Of a DNA stretch of 53,662 bases, positions 17,715 to 27,177 are shown piece by piece. The stretch lies in NCBI RefSeq assembly GCF_001581005.1, contig NZ_LHZV01000049.1:1-53662 (forward strand), given 5' to 3'. The translations under genes and the position numbers were made by a program. Under the pieces are notes generated by a model. That model was not told where the DNA came from and ran no database searches. It worked only from the letters and a program-made list of their open reading frames with translations. The number at the start of each line of letters is the position of its first letter. Position 1 is the stretch's first letter. Source of the DNA: Acetobacter orleanensis. GTDB taxonomy: Bacteria > Pseudomonadota > Alphaproteobacteria > Acetobacterales > Acetobacteraceae.

Positions 17715-18206
17715 TCAGTCCTCCACTACCGTATGCAGCATACGGGAGGACCGTGGTTTCAGCCCGCTGCTGGCAGCAGCAGCCGTTTTCGCGCTACCGG
17801 ACTGCATGATCTCAATCCGTTTCACGCGCACTTCCGGCTGGGGGCGGAACAGGTCAATATGCAGCAGGCCATTATCCAGCCATGCTCCACCAATTTCTAT
17901 ACCCTCGGCCAGCACAAAAGCCTTCTGGAACTGGCGGGAGGCAATGCCACGATGCAGATAGACGTGTTCCTCACCGTCTTCCACCTGTCGGCCACGGATC
18001 ACCAGTTGGTTGTCTTCCTGCGTTATCTGGAGGTCATCCATGCGGAAGCCAGCCACGGCTAGGGTAATGCGCAGCCCGTTGGGGGCAATTTGTTCAATAT
18101 TATAGGGCGGGTAGCCATCACCGTTCCCTTTGCTGGCCCGCTCAAGCATCTGCTCAAGATGGTCAAACCCCAAAAACATCGGTGAGCCGAATACTCTGCC
18201 AGACAT
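17715..18206 (-). CDS. Small heat-shock protein, Hsp20/IbpA family
   Basis: ATP-independent holdase chaperone that binds unfolding proteins. The 163-residue protein has a short N-terminal arm (GFDHLEQMLERASKG), an alpha-crystallin domain from about 38 to 128 (YNIEQIAPNGLRITLAVAGF, RQFQKAFVLAEGIEI, ALNDGLL-like AWLDNGLLHIDL) and a C-terminal extension containing VKRIEI, an IxI-type oligomerisation motif. AGGGGAGG lies just before the ATG. A heat-shock sigma-type promoter and a structured leader lie upstream. It heads an operon with the DUF1150 gene. Confidence 0.95.
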   Translation of the reverse strand: MSGRVFGSPMFLGFDHLEQMLERASKGNGDGYPPYNIEQIAPNGLRITLAVAGFRMDDLQITQEDNQLVIRGRQVEDGEEHVYLHRGIASRQFQKAFVLAEGIEIGGAWLDNGLLHIDLFRPQPEVRVKRIEIMQSGSAKTAAAASSGLKPRSSRMLHTVVED

Positions 18207-18262
18207 AAAGCCTCCCCTTTCTGAGCGAGACAGAAACCGGGCCCTTCATGGCACCCGGCTTC
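18207..18262 (-). promoter_or_regulatory. Candidate ROSE-like RNA thermometer in the hsp20 leader
   Basis: The predicted leader is about 57 nt. Read on the minus strand, CTCGCT (complement of 18224-18229) can pair across CAGAAA with GGGGAG of the Shine-Dalgarno (18211-18218) with one G-G mismatch, resembling the UYGCU/SD pairing of ROSE elements on alphaproteobacterial small heat-shock genes. An upstream CCGGG/CCCGG stem spans 18237-18258. A competing TTTCTG/CAGAAA pairing would free the SD. Assignment is by eye. Confidence 0.4.
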
Positions 18263-18269
18263 CCTCACG

Positions 18270-18297
18270 ATATGGGAGAGACACGGAAAAACGCAAG
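18270..18297 (-). promoter_or_regulatory. RpoH (sigma-32) type promoter of hsp20
   Basis: On the minus strand CTTGCG (18297-18292), a 15-base spacer, and CCCATAT (18276-18270) match the heat-shock sigma consensus CTTG...CCCAT-T. The transcript would start about seven bases on, near 18263, giving a leader of about 57 nt to the ATG at 18206. Confidence 0.65.
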
Positions 18298-18448
18298 ACT
18301 GCACGCAGGCGGGCGCAGGCCTGAGCAGGCTGCACGGGCGGCCTCCCCCTATGTTCTGGACAGGAGTGCGGCATATTTCCCACGCTTTTTGTGTCCTGCG
18401 CCCCATCTTCCTCTGGCGTAGCGGAGCGCGGGAGGTTAAATCGGGCCT

Positions 18449-19009
18449 ATGACAGACGCAGCCATGACAGATGCAGCTTTTTCCGCTGCGGCGGCAGAGG
18501 CCGCCCCCATGCCCATCCTCATTGCCCCGCATGCCGTGCTGCGGCGCAAGACGCGTGAGGTAAAACCGGAAGATATGGCGGACATTCGCCGGGTTCTGCC
18601 CAGCATGTTTTCCGCCATGTATGCCGCCCCCGGTATCGGGCTGGCCGCCCCACAGGTTGGCCTCAGCCTGCGCTTTGCGCTGGTTGATCTCGGCGAGGAA
18701 GACGCGCGGGAACCGATCGTGATGATCAACCCGGAAGTCATTGCCGAGACAGAAACGCTGTCCGTGCATGAAGAAGGCTGCCTTTCCCTGCCAAACCAGT
18801 ACGCGGACGTCACGCGCCCGGAAAAAGTGCGCGTCCAGTGGCGCACTGTGGCGGGCGATGTGATGGAGCGTGAAGTGGATGGCCTGCTGGCCACCTGCAT
18901 GCAGCATGAAATTGACCATCTGGAAGGCATCCTGTTTGTGGACCACCTCTCCGTGCTGCGCCGCAACATGATCCTGCGGCGGCTGTCCAAGGAACAGAAG
19001 CGGAAATAA
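18449..19009 (+). CDS. def: Peptide deformylase
   Basis: Removes the formyl group from N-terminal methionine of nascent proteins using a bound Fe2+ or similar metal. All three motifs are intact in the 186-residue protein: GIGLAAPQVG (62-71), EEGCLS (108-113, Cys111) and QHEIDHLEG (152-160, His153, Glu154, His157). The first ATG at 18449 gives an Ala-rich 20-residue extension; the ATG at 18509 (MPILIAPHAVL) is closer to the usual family start. It lies 18 bases before fmt, the gene for the opposing formylation step. Confidence 0.97.
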   Translation: MTDAAMTDAAFSAAAAEAAPMPILIAPHAVLRRKTREVKPEDMADIRRVLPSMFSAMYAAPGIGLAAPQVGLSLRFALVDLGEEDAREPIVMINPEVIAETETLSVHEEGCLSLPNQYADVTRPEKVRVQWRTVAGDVMEREVDGLLATCMQHEIDHLEGILFVDHLSVLRRNMILRRLSKEQKRK

Positions 19010-19027
19010 GCCGGAGGGCTGGATACC

Positions 19028-19975
19028 ATGCGCCTTATCTTTATGGGCACGCCGGACTTTGCGGTGCCTGCCCTGCACGCCCTCCATGCCGCAGGGCACG
19101 AGATTGTCGCTGTCTATTCCCAGCCCCCGCGCCCCGCTGGCCGAGGCAAGGCGCTGCGGGCTTCCCCCGTGCAGCAGGCGGCGGAAGCCCTCGGCCTGCC
19201 AGTGCGCCACCCGGAAAAGCTCCGTAAAAACGAGGAAGAATGGGCCGCCTTCGCAGCCCTTGAGGCCGACGCCGCCATTGTGGCCGCCTACGGCCTCATT
19301 CTGCCACAGGTCATGCTGGATGCCCCGCGCCTTGGCTGCCTGAACATCCATGCCAGCCTGCTGCCGCGCTGGCGCGGGGCCTCCCCCATTCAGAGTTCCA
19401 TTCTGGCAGGGGATACAGAAAGCGGCGTGACCATCATGCAGATGGAAGCCGGGCTTGATACCGGCCCCATGCTACTGCGTGAGGCCGTGCCCATTACCGC
19501 AAAGACCACCGCCACCAGCCTGCATGATGCCCTGAGCGCCATGGGTGGGCAACTGGCCGTACGTGTTCTGGCTGAACGCCCTGCCCCCACACCCCAGCCC
19601 GAAAATGGGGTGACGTATGCCCCAATGCTCACGCGGGAGGATGGACGACTGGACTGGTCCCAGTCCGCCACGGCGCTGGATTTGCGTATTCGTGCCCTCA
19701 CCCCATGGCCCGGCACCTTTACACTACAGGCCGACGGCACTGTGCTGAAAATCGGCGCGGCCATCCCGCTGCCTGACCACACACATAATGCCTCCCCCGG
19801 CACCGTGCTGGATGAGAATCTGACCATTGCCTGCGGTACAGGCGCGCTCCGCCTGACCCGCCTGCAAAAACCGGGGCGCGGCATGATGGAGGCAGACGCC
19901 TTTCTACGCGGCCAGCCTATGCCAGTAGGCACGCGCCTCTATCATACGGCCTCAGCCGCCTCAGCACCCGAATGA
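19028..19975 (+). CDS. fmt: Methionyl-tRNA formyltransferase
   Basis: Formylates Met-tRNA(fMet) with 10-formyl-tetrahydrofolate for translation initiation. The 315-residue protein opens [16 protein letters not shown], carries the catalytic Asn106/His108 in [13 protein letters not shown] and Asp144 in [11 protein letters not shown], and has the C-terminal OB-fold domain from about 205 ([16 protein letters not shown]). GGAG lies just upstream. Its stop overlaps the truA start (ATGA, 19972-19975). Confidence 0.97.
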   Translation: MRLIFMGTPDFAVPALHALHAAGHEIVAVYSQPPRPAGRGKALRASPVQQAAEALGLPVRHPEKLRKNEEEWAAFAALEADAAIVAAYGLILPQVMLDAPRLGCLNIHASLLPRWRGASPIQSSILAGDTESGVTIMQMEAGLDTGPMLLREAVPITAKTTATSLHDALSAMGGQLAVRVLAERPAPTPQPENGVTYAPMLTREDGRLDWSQSATALDLRIRALTPWPGTFTLQADGTVLKIGAAIPLPDHTHNASPGTVLDENLTIACGTGALRLTRLQKPGRGMMEADAFLRGQPMPVGTRLYHTASAASAPE

Positions 19976-20838
19976 CAGAGCAGCAACCGTTCTCCCTCGA
20001 ACAGTCTCCCGTCTTTCCTGTTGATCCACATGCGGCCCATGAGGCCGATTTTCCGTTCCAGCGCTGGGCGGTAAAAATCGAATATGACGGTACAGGTCTG
20101 GTAGGCTGGCAGAAGCAGAATGACGGCACCTCCGTGCAGGGCCTTCTGGAAGCCGCAGCCATGCGCATGGCTAACGGACGCCGCATTTCCAGCATTACCG
20201 CCGGGCGAACAGATGCCGGGGTTCATGCCACCGGGCAGGTTGCGCATCTGGACTTTCCCGCGGATATGAACCTCGCCCCCCACATCGTGCGGGATGGTTT
20301 GAGTTATCACCTCAAGCCCAACCCGGTTGCCGTGCTTCAGGCCGCGCGAGTAACGGAAAAATGGAGTGCGCGGTTTTCCGCCACATGGCGCTCCTATCTA
20401 TACCGCATCATCAACCGTCCGGCCCCCCCGGCCCTTGGGGCGACCCATATGTGGCATGTTCGCGCCCGCCTGAATCTGGACCGGATGCGGCAAGGGGCCG
20501 AGAGACTTGTTGGCACGCATGATTTCACATCGTTCCGCGCCGCCGCGTGTCAGGCCAGAAACCCCGTCCGCACGCTGGACAGCCTGACCATCGAGCGCGT
20601 GGGGGAGGAAATTCACATCCGCACCCGCGCCCGGTCTTTCCTGCATCATCAGGTGCGCAATATGGTCGGCACCCTCGTGCTGGTCGGCAGAGATCGCTGG
20701 GAACCGGAACGCATCAGCACAGCGCTGGAAGCCCGCTCCCGCACCGCCGGTGGCCCGACCGCACCGCCAGAAGGTCTGTACCTAACCGGCGTTGGCTACA
20801 ACCCGGATCCGTTTTCAGACGACCCACCCGCCGCGTAA
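19972..20838 (+). CDS. truA: tRNA pseudouridine(38-40) synthase
   Basis: Converts uridines 38-40 in the tRNA anticodon stem to pseudouridine. The catalytic motif GRTDAGVHA with Asp81 is at about 78-86, and the family region [20 protein letters not shown] follows. At 288 residues it has an N-terminal extension of about 30 residues before [17 protein letters not shown], where most TruA proteins begin. The four-base overlap with fmt supports the chosen start. The def-fmt-truA order is widespread in Alphaproteobacteria, where dapE-dapD often follows; here a cassette intervenes. Confidence 0.97.
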   Translation: MTEQQPFSLEQSPVFPVDPHAAHEADFPFQRWAVKIEYDGTGLVGWQKQNDGTSVQGLLEAAAMRMANGRRISSITAGRTDAGVHATGQVAHLDFPADMNLAPHIVRDGLSYHLKPNPVAVLQAARVTEKWSARFSATWRSYLYRIINRPAPPALGATHMWHVRARLNLDRMRQGAERLVGTHDFTSFRAAACQARNPVRTLDSLTIERVGEEIHIRTRARSFLHHQVRNMVGTLVLVGRDRWEPERISTALEARSRTAGGPTAPPEGLYLTGVGYNPDPFSDDPPAA

Positions 20839-20870
20839 CACGGGGCTACGGCTGGTCTCCCAATATAGCG

Positions 20871-21980
20871 TTAAACGTGCGGCGGTCGTTGAACATCCCG
20901 CACCCGCTGTTTTAAAATATCTTGATATTCTGCAAGAATTTCCCGCATCAGGCGGCCTGCTGGCAGAGCGCGGACCAGCGGTGCCCCCTGCCCCGCCCAA
21001 TAGGCGCCAAAACCTGCGTCTCCTTGTGCCCGAGCCGCACGGGCAAGAGCTTTCCCGGCATCATACGCCACTGGATAATCCGGGCACGGGGGTTTGTCGG
21101 GGCTATCCGCCAGAGCTGTAAACCTGTTGGGCAAACCCCGCGCGGGCCTGCCTGAAATCAGGCTGACGAGACGGGTGTGAAAAGCCGCCTGCCCTATCAG
21201 GGTTTTTCTATACCCCTCTTCCAATGCTGTTTCCGGACAGAGCAGAAACGCCGTGCCCATCTGTGCCGCCACAGCACCTAGGTCCAGTGCCGCCGCAAGA
21301 CCTGCGCCATCCATAATCCCGCCAGCCGCAATCACTGGCCCGTGGCATTGGCGGCTGAGCAGACGCACCAGCGGCAGGGTGCCCAGCGTGTCATCCGGAG
21401 CATCTGGATCAAATAGACCCCGATGCCCTCCGGCCTCAACGCCTTGCGCAATCACGCCGTCCATTCCAGCGGCTTCCGCTGCCAATGCTTCGGCAGGGCT
21501 TGTCACTGTTGCCAAAAGCACAGCACCCGTCTGCTTAAGGGCTGTCACGCAGGAGGCCGGAGGCAGGCCAAAATGAAAGCTGACCACCGGGGGTTTCACC
21601 TCCAGCAGAAGCGCCATCATTTCCGGGTCATCTTGCAGACTTGTGTATGGTGATGAGAGTTTTTCAGGAGCACGCTCACCATACTCTGCAAAAATAGGTG
21701 CGAGCCACTCCAGCCAACGCGCCTCACGCTCCGGGTCCCGCTTCGGCGCCTGATGCACAAAGAAATTAACGTTGAAGGGCCGGTCCGTTCTGGCACGCAC
21801 ATCCGCTATCAGGCTGCGGGCCTGCTCAGGTTTTGCGGCCCCCAGCCCCAGCGCCCCCAACCCTCCTACGTTCGACACTTCTGCGGCCAGATGAGGTGTG
21901 GCCACGCCAGCCATCGGAGCCTGAAAAACCGGCACCGTCAGCCCAAGCTGTGCAAGGATGTCCATGCCCATTTCCCTCAC
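20871..21980 (-). CDS. Nitronate monooxygenase family flavoprotein
   Basis: FMN-dependent TIM-barrel enzyme of the nitronate monooxygenase (2-nitropropane dioxygenase-like) family, which oxidises alkyl nitronates such as propionate 3-nitronate. Seen in the 369-residue protein: VFQAPMAGVATPHLAAEVSN near 18-37, FNVNFFVH near 69-76, the catalytic-His motif EAGGHRG near 182-188 (His186), and the phosphate-binding AAGGIMDGAGL region. Enoyl-ACP reductase FabK is related, but the EAGGHRG context fits class I NMO. Its start overlaps the LysR stop by four bases, so the two are co-transcribed. Physiological substrate unknown. Confidence 0.85.
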   Translation of the reverse strand: MREMGMDILAQLGLTVPVFQAPMAGVATPHLAAEVSNVGGLGALGLGAAKPEQARSLIADVRARTDRPFNVNFFVHQAPKRDPEREARWLEWLAPIFAEYGERAPEKLSSPYTSLQDDPEMMALLLEVKPPVVSFHFGLPPASCVTALKQTGAVLLATVTSPAEALAAEAAGMDGVIAQGVEAGGHRGLFDPDAPDDTLGTLPLVRLLSRQCHGPVIAAGGIMDGAGLAAALDLGAVAAQMGTAFLLCPETALEEGYRKTLIGQAAFHTRLVSLISGRPARGLPNRFTALADSPDKPPCPDYPVAYDAGKALARAARAQGDAGFGAYWAGQGAPLVRALPAGRLMREILAEYQDILKQRVRDVQRPPHV

Positions 21981-22858
21981 TTCGCGGAACGTTGTGCGAT
22001 AAAATCCGTCAAAGCCTCAACGACCTGACTCCGATACCGTTCCTTATGCCGCAGCCCAAAAAACACACGCGGCCCGAAGGTAACAGGCGCCGCATACAGC
22101 GTGCCCGCCGCGAGCGCAGGTGCGACCACCAGTGAGGACAGACCCGCAAGTCCTGCCCCGGCCTCCACAGCCGTGCGCACACTCTCATTGGAGGGCAATA
22201 CCAGCGCCTCCTGCAATGTTTCTGGCACCACACCAATCTGGCGCAAGCACTCGTCCAGCGTGGAACGGGTGCCGGACCCCTGCTCCCGCATAATCCAGCG
22301 GGCTTTCTGCAAAGCCTGAGGCGTGCAGTCCTCGGCTTTAAACGGCGAGACCTGCACCAACACAAGCTGGTCCTGCGCAATGGGCCACTGCGCCAGAACG
22401 GGATTGTCTACCTTACCTTCCACAATCCCGAGGTCAGACTGGCCAGCCTGCACATGGGCAGCCACCTGCATGGTGTTGCCAATTTCAAGCATGATGTCGA
22501 TATGCGGAAACCGCTCCCGAAACGCCGAGAGCACAGGCGGCAGCCAGTAGGCCGCAATGGTCTGGCTGGCCACCACACGCAGCGTGCCGCGCTTCAAACC
22601 ACTTAGATCATCCAGCATGGCTTCCGCCACGCGAACACGGTCCAGAATGATCCGCGCTTCTGCCAAAAACAGCGTTCCCGCCTCAGTCAGCACAATCCCA
22701 CGACCAACACGATGAAACAGGCGGACCCGGTGTCTGGCTTCCAGCGCGGCAATGGCGGCAGACACAGCCGACTGCGTGACATTTAAGGCACGCGCGGCCT
22801 CTGTCATGTGCTCGCGCTCAGCCACACACAAAAAAATACGAAGCTGCTCAAGCGTCAC
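21977..22858 (-). CDS. LysR-family transcriptional regulator
   Basis: A 293-residue LysR-type regulator: winged helix-turn-helix at about 1-60 (MTLEQLRIFLCVAEREHMTEAARALNVTQ region) and a periplasmic-binding-protein-like effector domain from about 90. It is divergent from yeiH and probably controls both yeiH and its own operon with the NMO gene. It resembles the YeiE/CysB-type regulators that accompany YeiH exporters, which supports a sulfur-related or carbonyl-related effector only by association. A candidate operator lies at 22873-22892. Confidence 0.93.
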   Translation of the reverse strand: MTLEQLRIFLCVAEREHMTEAARALNVTQSAVSAAIAALEARHRVRLFHRVGRGIVLTEAGTLFLAEARIILDRVRVAEAMLDDLSGLKRGTLRVVASQTIAAYWLPPVLSAFRERFPHIDIMLEIGNTMQVAAHVQAGQSDLGIVEGKVDNPVLAQWPIAQDQLVLVQVSPFKAEDCTPQALQKARWIMREQGSGTRSTLDECLRQIGVVPETLQEALVLPSNESVRTAVEAGAGLAGLSSLVVAPALAAGTLYAAPVTFGPRVFFGLRHKERYRSQVVEALTDFIAQRSAK

Positions 22859-22872
22859 GGCTGCTCCTCCTT

Positions 22873-22892
22873 ATCAATCATTTTTACTGATT
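22873..22892. promoter_or_regulatory. Candidate LysR operator in the divergent promoter
   Basis: ATCA (22873-22876), eleven bases and TGAT (22888-22891) fit the T-N11-A LysR box with dyad symmetry; nested inside is AATCA-N7-TGATT (22876-22892). It lies 15 bases upstream of the LysR start and about 70 bases upstream of yeiH, as expected for autoregulation. Confidence 0.55.
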
Positions 22893-22963
22893 AAAATGAG
22901 AAAAACAATGCGTTGGATTGATTGATCTTCTGCGCCTAAATCAGAGCGCAGAAGGAAATTCAG

Positions 22964-24037
22964 ATGCCCTACCCTGCCCATTTCGCTCTACTCCGCACTA
23001 CTCGCAGCCTCCTACCCGGCGTTGGCTTATGCGTCGCCATCACCGCTGCGGCCTACGCCCTTCAGTCGCTCGAAGTGCTGCTGTTTGGCAAGGCATGGCT
23101 GGAAGCCCTCGTACTGGCCATTCTACTTGGCACCTGCGTGCGCAGCCTGTGGACGCCGAACACACACTGGCATGAAGGCATTGCTTTCAGCGCCCGTACC
23201 CTACTGGAAATTTCTGTCGTGCTGCTAGGGGTTTCCATTAGTGCGGCGCGGGTGATGTCTCTCGGCCCGATGTTGCTGGCTGGCATTGCCGCCGTTGTCG
23301 CCACTGCCATTCTGGTTAGCTTTGGTATCGGCACGGTGCTGGGCCTGCCGCCCCGCATGGCGCTGCTTGTGGCCTGCGGCAATGCCATTTGCGGGAACTC
23401 CGCCATTGCCGCCGTCGCCCCCGTTATCCGCGCGGATGCCAAAGATGTTGCGGCCTCCATCGCCTTTACCGCCGTTTTTGGTGTGGTGGTGGTTCTCGGC
23501 CTGCCATTACTGGGGCTTGCCGCTGGCATGACGGGCTTATCCTTCGGGGTTTTTGCCGGGATGACCGTCTATGCCGTGCCACAGGTGCTGGCCGCGACAA
23601 CCCCACTTGGTACGCTGGCGGTGCAGACGGGTACTGTCGTCAAGCTGGTACGGGTGCTCATGCTGGGGCCGGTCTGTTTTGTCCTCTCCCTCCTCGCCCC
23701 CCGCATGGCTCCCGAAGCACCCGATGGAAGTGACGTAACCGCTGGCCCAGCCCCCACCAAACGCGCAGGCTTTGCACAGTTTGTCCCGTGGTTCATTCTG
23801 GGCTTTCTGGTTCTTATGCTGTGCCGCAGCTTTGGTCTGGTGCCAGTAGGGCTGGTCGCGCCAACCAATCAGATCGCCACAGTACTGACCGTCATCTCCA
23901 TGGCGGCCCTCGGGCTCGGGGTGGATGCCCGGACTGTCACGCAAGCCGGAGGACGGGTAACAATGACTGTCATTTTGTCACTCGCCGGACTGGCCGTATT
24001 GAGCCTGCTGCTGCTGGACTTTACGCATCTGAAATAA
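22964..24037 (+). CDS. YeiH family putative sulfate/sulfite exporter
   Basis: Inner-membrane protein of the UPF0324/YeiH (PSE) family with about ten hydrophobic helices in 357 residues. Family hallmarks: LGTCVRSLWTPN, GICGNSAIAAVAP-like CGNAICGNSAIAAVAP near 141-156, FGVFAGMTVYAVPQVLAA, and the C-terminal MAALGLGVDARTV. Transport of sulfate, sulfite or another small anion is proposed for the family but poorly proven. It starts behind AAGGA, is divergent from the LysR gene, and ends before a clear bidirectional terminator. Confidence 0.88.
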   Translation: MPYPAHFALLRTTRSLLPGVGLCVAITAAAYALQSLEVLLFGKAWLEALVLAILLGTCVRSLWTPNTHWHEGIAFSARTLLEISVVLLGVSISAARVMSLGPMLLAGIAAVVATAILVSFGIGTVLGLPPRMALLVACGNAICGNSAIAAVAPVIRADAKDVAASIAFTAVFGVVVVLGLPLLGLAAGMTGLSFGVFAGMTVYAVPQVLAATTPLGTLAVQTGTVVKLVRVLMLGPVCFVLSLLAPRMAPEAPDGSDVTAGPAPTKRAGFAQFVPWFILGFLVLMLCRSFGLVPVGLVAPTNQIATVLTVISMAALGLGVDARTVTQAGGRVTMTVILSLAGLAVLSLLLLDFTHLK

Positions 24038-24097
24038 ATTCAGAACACCAAACGCCTGTGCGCCCAGAAAATCCGCGTCAGGGCATAGAAGCAACAA

Positions 24098-24147
24098 AAA
24101 AGCCTGCGTTGTCTGAGAAAAAATTCCTCAGCGTGACGCAGGCTTTT
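24098..24147. terminator. Bidirectional terminator after yeiH
   Basis: AAAAGCCTGCGT (24098-24109) pairs with ACGCAGGCTTTT (24136-24147), 12 pairs, with an inner CTGAG/CTCAG stem (24113-24117 with 24127-24131). It serves yeiH on the plus strand and the convergent membrane-protein gene at 24202 on the minus strand. Confidence 0.85.
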
Positions 24148-24201
24148 CAAAAACAAAACGTAGCGACTTTTCCCCGACTTACTTTTCTATAATCCGCCAG
24201 A

Positions 24202-24834
24202 TCAATGGGACGGCTTGATGGAAATCATCGGCTGGAGCAGGTCTTTCATCACAACATAATGCGGCGGCAGCAGAGCCGCGAGGCCATACAGAACCAGTGT
24301 TGCGAGCAGCACCGAGACATAGAGCAACGCGGCGCGCCCCCGGCTCAGCCCGAGCCCGACGCGCGCCACATACCATTGCAGCCACATTTCGTAGAGAGAG
24401 ACCGTAACCATCAGAGAGGCCATAAAGCCTGCCTGATGCAGAAGCGGTGGGAATAATACCCCTGCCAGAACCGTGGCCACCACGGATATAAGCACCACAA
24501 CCCAGCCGCACCATGTTGCCGCTGTAATGTAACGCAGCCACAGCGCATCCCGCCCCCATTTGTGGGCATAGAACTGAGAGACCACCGCAGGTAGCAGCAC
24601 CACACACAAGGAAAGCAGGAGTTTGGTAAAGCCCAGCGCCTTGTCTGGCTGAAGGACAGCCTGAAAAACACCAACCAGCAAAAACGCCAGTTGCGGTGCC
24701 AAAGCCGCGCCAAAAGAGTCCCGCGTGCCCTGAAAACACCCGATTCCCTCCCGTCGCCCGCTGGCCAGCAGGAGCATCCCCTGCAAAATTCTACGAACGT
24801 TACCCTGCTTGCCAGAACCTGAACTTGAAATCAC
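24202..24834 (-). CDS. Conserved multi-pass membrane protein, function unknown
   Basis: A 210-residue protein I cannot assign with confidence. It has an N-terminal amphipathic part (GRREGIGCFQGTRDSFGAAL) and about five hydrophobic helices; SLYEMWLQWYVARVGLGLSRGRAALLY near 155-181 looks like a conserved family core. Remote similarity to Yip1-type domains is possible. The start overlaps the dapE stop by four bases (24831-24834), so it is translationally coupled to lysine/peptidoglycan precursor synthesis, but no functional link is demonstrated. Confidence 0.75.
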   Translation of the reverse strand: MISSSGSGKQGNVRRILQGMLLLASGRREGIGCFQGTRDSFGAALAPQLAFLLVGVFQAVLQPDKALGFTKLLLSLCVVLLPAVVSQFYAHKWGRDALWLRYITAATWCGWVVVLISVVATVLAGVLFPPLLHQAGFMASLMVTVSLYEMWLQWYVARVGLGLSRGRAALLYVSVLLATLVLYGLAALLPPHYVVMKDLLQPMISIKPSH

Positions 24835-26027
24835 GCCATGACCCCTTCCAGAAAGGTCTTATAAATCGTCGTCAATGTTTCCAGATCAGCCAGTGTGGTG
24901 TGTTCATCCACCTTGTGAATACTGGCCCCGACCAGACCAAACTCGGCTACCGGACAATAGAGTGCAATAAAGCGGGCATCAGACGTACCGCCGCCCGTAT
25001 CCAGTTTAGGGGTTCGGCCCGTCACCGTCTGCACCGCCTGTGCCAGTTGGTCCGTTGCCGGGCCGGGCGCTGTCAGAAAAGACTCCCCGCTAATCCGCAC
25101 ATCCACCCGTGCGGTGGGCGCGTGCTGGCGGCAGAGGGTCTCCAGCCAGCCTTTTAGGCCCGCGCCGGTATGCAGGTCATTAAACCGGATATTCAGTCGC
25201 GCTTGCGCTGTCGCAGGAATAAGGTTGGTCGCGGTATTCCCCACATCCATGCTGGTAATTTGTAGGCTGGAGGGTTCAAACCAGTCAGAACCGTTATCCA
25301 GCGGCGTCTCACGCAAGGCAGTGAGCACGGCCAGCAGTTTATGCACCGGATTATCCGCCCGATGCGGATACGCCACATGCCCCTGCACCCCCTCCACCAC
25401 AATATGGGCATTCAGGCTGCCACGGCGGCCGATCTTGATCATATCGCCCATAACGGCAGGGTTGGTCGGCTCACCCACCACGCAAAAATCAGGAATCTGC
25501 TCCTGCTCCGCCATCCATTCCAGCACCTTACAAGTGCCATAGGTGGCCGGGCCTTCCTCATCTCCGGTAACTAGCAGGCTAATGGAACCGGACAGCCCGC
25601 CTTGCCGCACACAGCGCGCCACGGCGGAAACAAACGCCGCAATGCCGCCCTTCATATCACACGCGCCACGCCCGTAGAGAATACCGTCCGCAACTTCCGC
25701 CGCATAAGGCGGGTAGGTCCACGCACTCTCCGCACCGGGGGGCACAACATCGGTATGCCCCGCAAAACAGATATGCGGCCCTTCTGTGCCCAGACGGGCG
25801 AACAGATTGGGCGTGCGCTCCGCGCCCTCGCCAAACGGCAAAGAAATAACGCTAAAGCCAAGCGCCTCCAGCATGGACGCCAGAACCTGCTGGGCTGGGC
25901 CGGGATCGGGCGAGACAGAGGCGTGACGAATCAGCGCCTGCGTGACCGCCACCGGATCCGTCAGGTCAGGCAAAAGCCCGGCCTGCGGTTCGGTTGAGAT
26001 GGTCTGGTCTGGCGCTGAAGAGATCAT
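24831..26027 (-). CDS. dapE: Succinyl-diaminopimelate desuccinylase
   Basis: Zinc-dependent M20-family amidohydrolase that releases LL-diaminopimelate for lysine and peptidoglycan synthesis. The 398-residue protein has AGHTDVVPPG (His91, Asp93), GRGACDMKGG (Asp124), GDEEGPATYG (Glu157/158) and a late metal ligand in ASIHKVDEHT. It is 20-25 residues longer than E. coli DapE because of an N-terminal extension. It follows dapD by 24 bases, which places consecutive pathway enzymes together. Confidence 0.96.
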   Translation of the reverse strand: MISSAPDQTISTEPQAGLLPDLTDPVAVTQALIRHASVSPDPGPAQQVLASMLEALGFSVISLPFGEGAERTPNLFARLGTEGPHICFAGHTDVVPPGAESAWTYPPYAAEVADGILYGRGACDMKGGIAAFVSAVARCVRQGGLSGSISLLVTGDEEGPATYGTCKVLEWMAEQEQIPDFCVVGEPTNPAVMGDMIKIGRRGSLNAHIVVEGVQGHVAYPHRADNPVHKLLAVLTALRETPLDNGSDWFEPSSLQITSMDVGNTATNLIPATAQARLNIRFNDLHTGAGLKGWLETLCRQHAPTARVDVRISGESFLTAPGPATDQLAQAVQTVTGRTPKLDTGGGTSDARFIALYCPVAEFGLVGASIHKVDEHTTLADLETLTTIYKTFLEGVMA

Positions 26028-26051
26028 GCGTTCTGCCCGAGAAGAGTCTGC

Positions 26052-26900
26052 TTAGTCGCGCAGCAGGTCATTAATGGAGGTCTTGGAGCGTGTGCGCTCA
26101 TCCACCCGCTTTACAATCACAGCACAGGCCAGATTGGGGTTCGGGCGGCCATCCGCCCCAACCGGGTTGGAAGAGGGCAACGTGCCCGGCACCACGACGG
26201 AATAAGCCGGGACGCGGCCCATGAAGATTTCGCCCGTCGCACGGTCCACAATTTTGGTGGATGCCCCGAGGAACACGCCCATGGACAGCACGGACCCACG
26301 CTCCACAATCACGCCTTCCGCTACTTCGGACCGCGCACCGATAAAGCAGTTATCTTCAATAATCACCGGGGCAGCCTGCAATGGCTCCAGAACGCCACCA
26401 ATGCCAGCGCCGCCGCTAATGTGGCAGTTGCTGCCAATCTGCGCACAGCTTCCAACAGTCGCCCACGTATCGACCATCGTGCCGCTGCCCACATGGGCAC
26501 CGACATTCACAAAGCTCGGCATCAGCACCGCACCCGGCGCGATGTAAGCGGAGTAGCGGACCATGGCCCCCGGCACCACGCGGAATCCGGCTTTTTCAAA
26601 ACGCGCCTGATCCCAGCCCTGAAACTTGACGGGAACCTTATCAAACGCCGGGCCGCCAGCCGCAGCGTTGGGCATGACAACGCTGTCATTCAGACGGAAA
26701 GAAAGCAGAACAGCTTTTTTCAGCCATTCATGCACCATCCAGCCATTTTCACTAGGTGCCGCAACACGCAGACGCCCGGAATCAAGCGCTTCCAGAGCGG
26801 TTTCAATCGCCTTGCGGTCTTCACCCGTCGTGGCGGAGGAAACCCGGTCACGGGCTTCCCACAGGGTTTCAATGTGAGCGCGGAGAGTTTCTTCAGTCAT
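26052..26900 (-). CDS. dapD: Tetrahydrodipicolinate N-succinyltransferase
   Basis: Succinylates tetrahydrodipicolinate in the succinylase branch of lysine and diaminopimelate synthesis. The 282-residue protein has an N-terminal helical domain and a left-handed beta-helix of hexapeptide repeats from about 110 ([40 protein letters not shown]). Length is normal. A 277-base gap without a supported gene separates it from argB upstream; it holds a small GACAGG/CCTGTC stem (26980-26998) and presumably the dapD promoter. Confidence 0.97.
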   Translation of the reverse strand: MTEETLRAHIETLWEARDRVSSATTGEDRKAIETALEALDSGRLRVAAPSENGWMVHEWLKKAVLLSFRLNDSVVMPNAAAGGPAFDKVPVKFQGWDQARFEKAGFRVVPGAMVRYSAYIAPGAVLMPSFVNVGAHVGSGTMVDTWATVGSCAQIGSNCHISGGAGIGGVLEPLQAAPVIIEDNCFIGARSEVAEGVIVERGSVLSMGVFLGASTKIVDRATGEIFMGRVPAYSVVVPGTLPSSNPVGADGRPNPNLACAVIVKRVDERTRSKTSINDLLRD

Positions 26901-27177
26901 GGGACAACACCGTCAGACAAGATGAACAGAGGGTCAGGGCAACGCCACCAACCGGCAAAAAGAGGTAGGGAACCATGCGGACAGGGCACGCTCCTGTCAA
27001 CGCGCCGGAGTGGGACACCTGCCATTAGCCTGCATCAAAACCGGGCAGACCCCGGACGAGATGCCGATGCGGCTAACCCGACAGCACTGGCGAGAGACAC
27101 GTCAGGCAAGCCCATACAGTCCGGGCCTACACGAGCATGTCCACGCAAACCAGCCCGCAGGAACGAGCCCGCGCGGC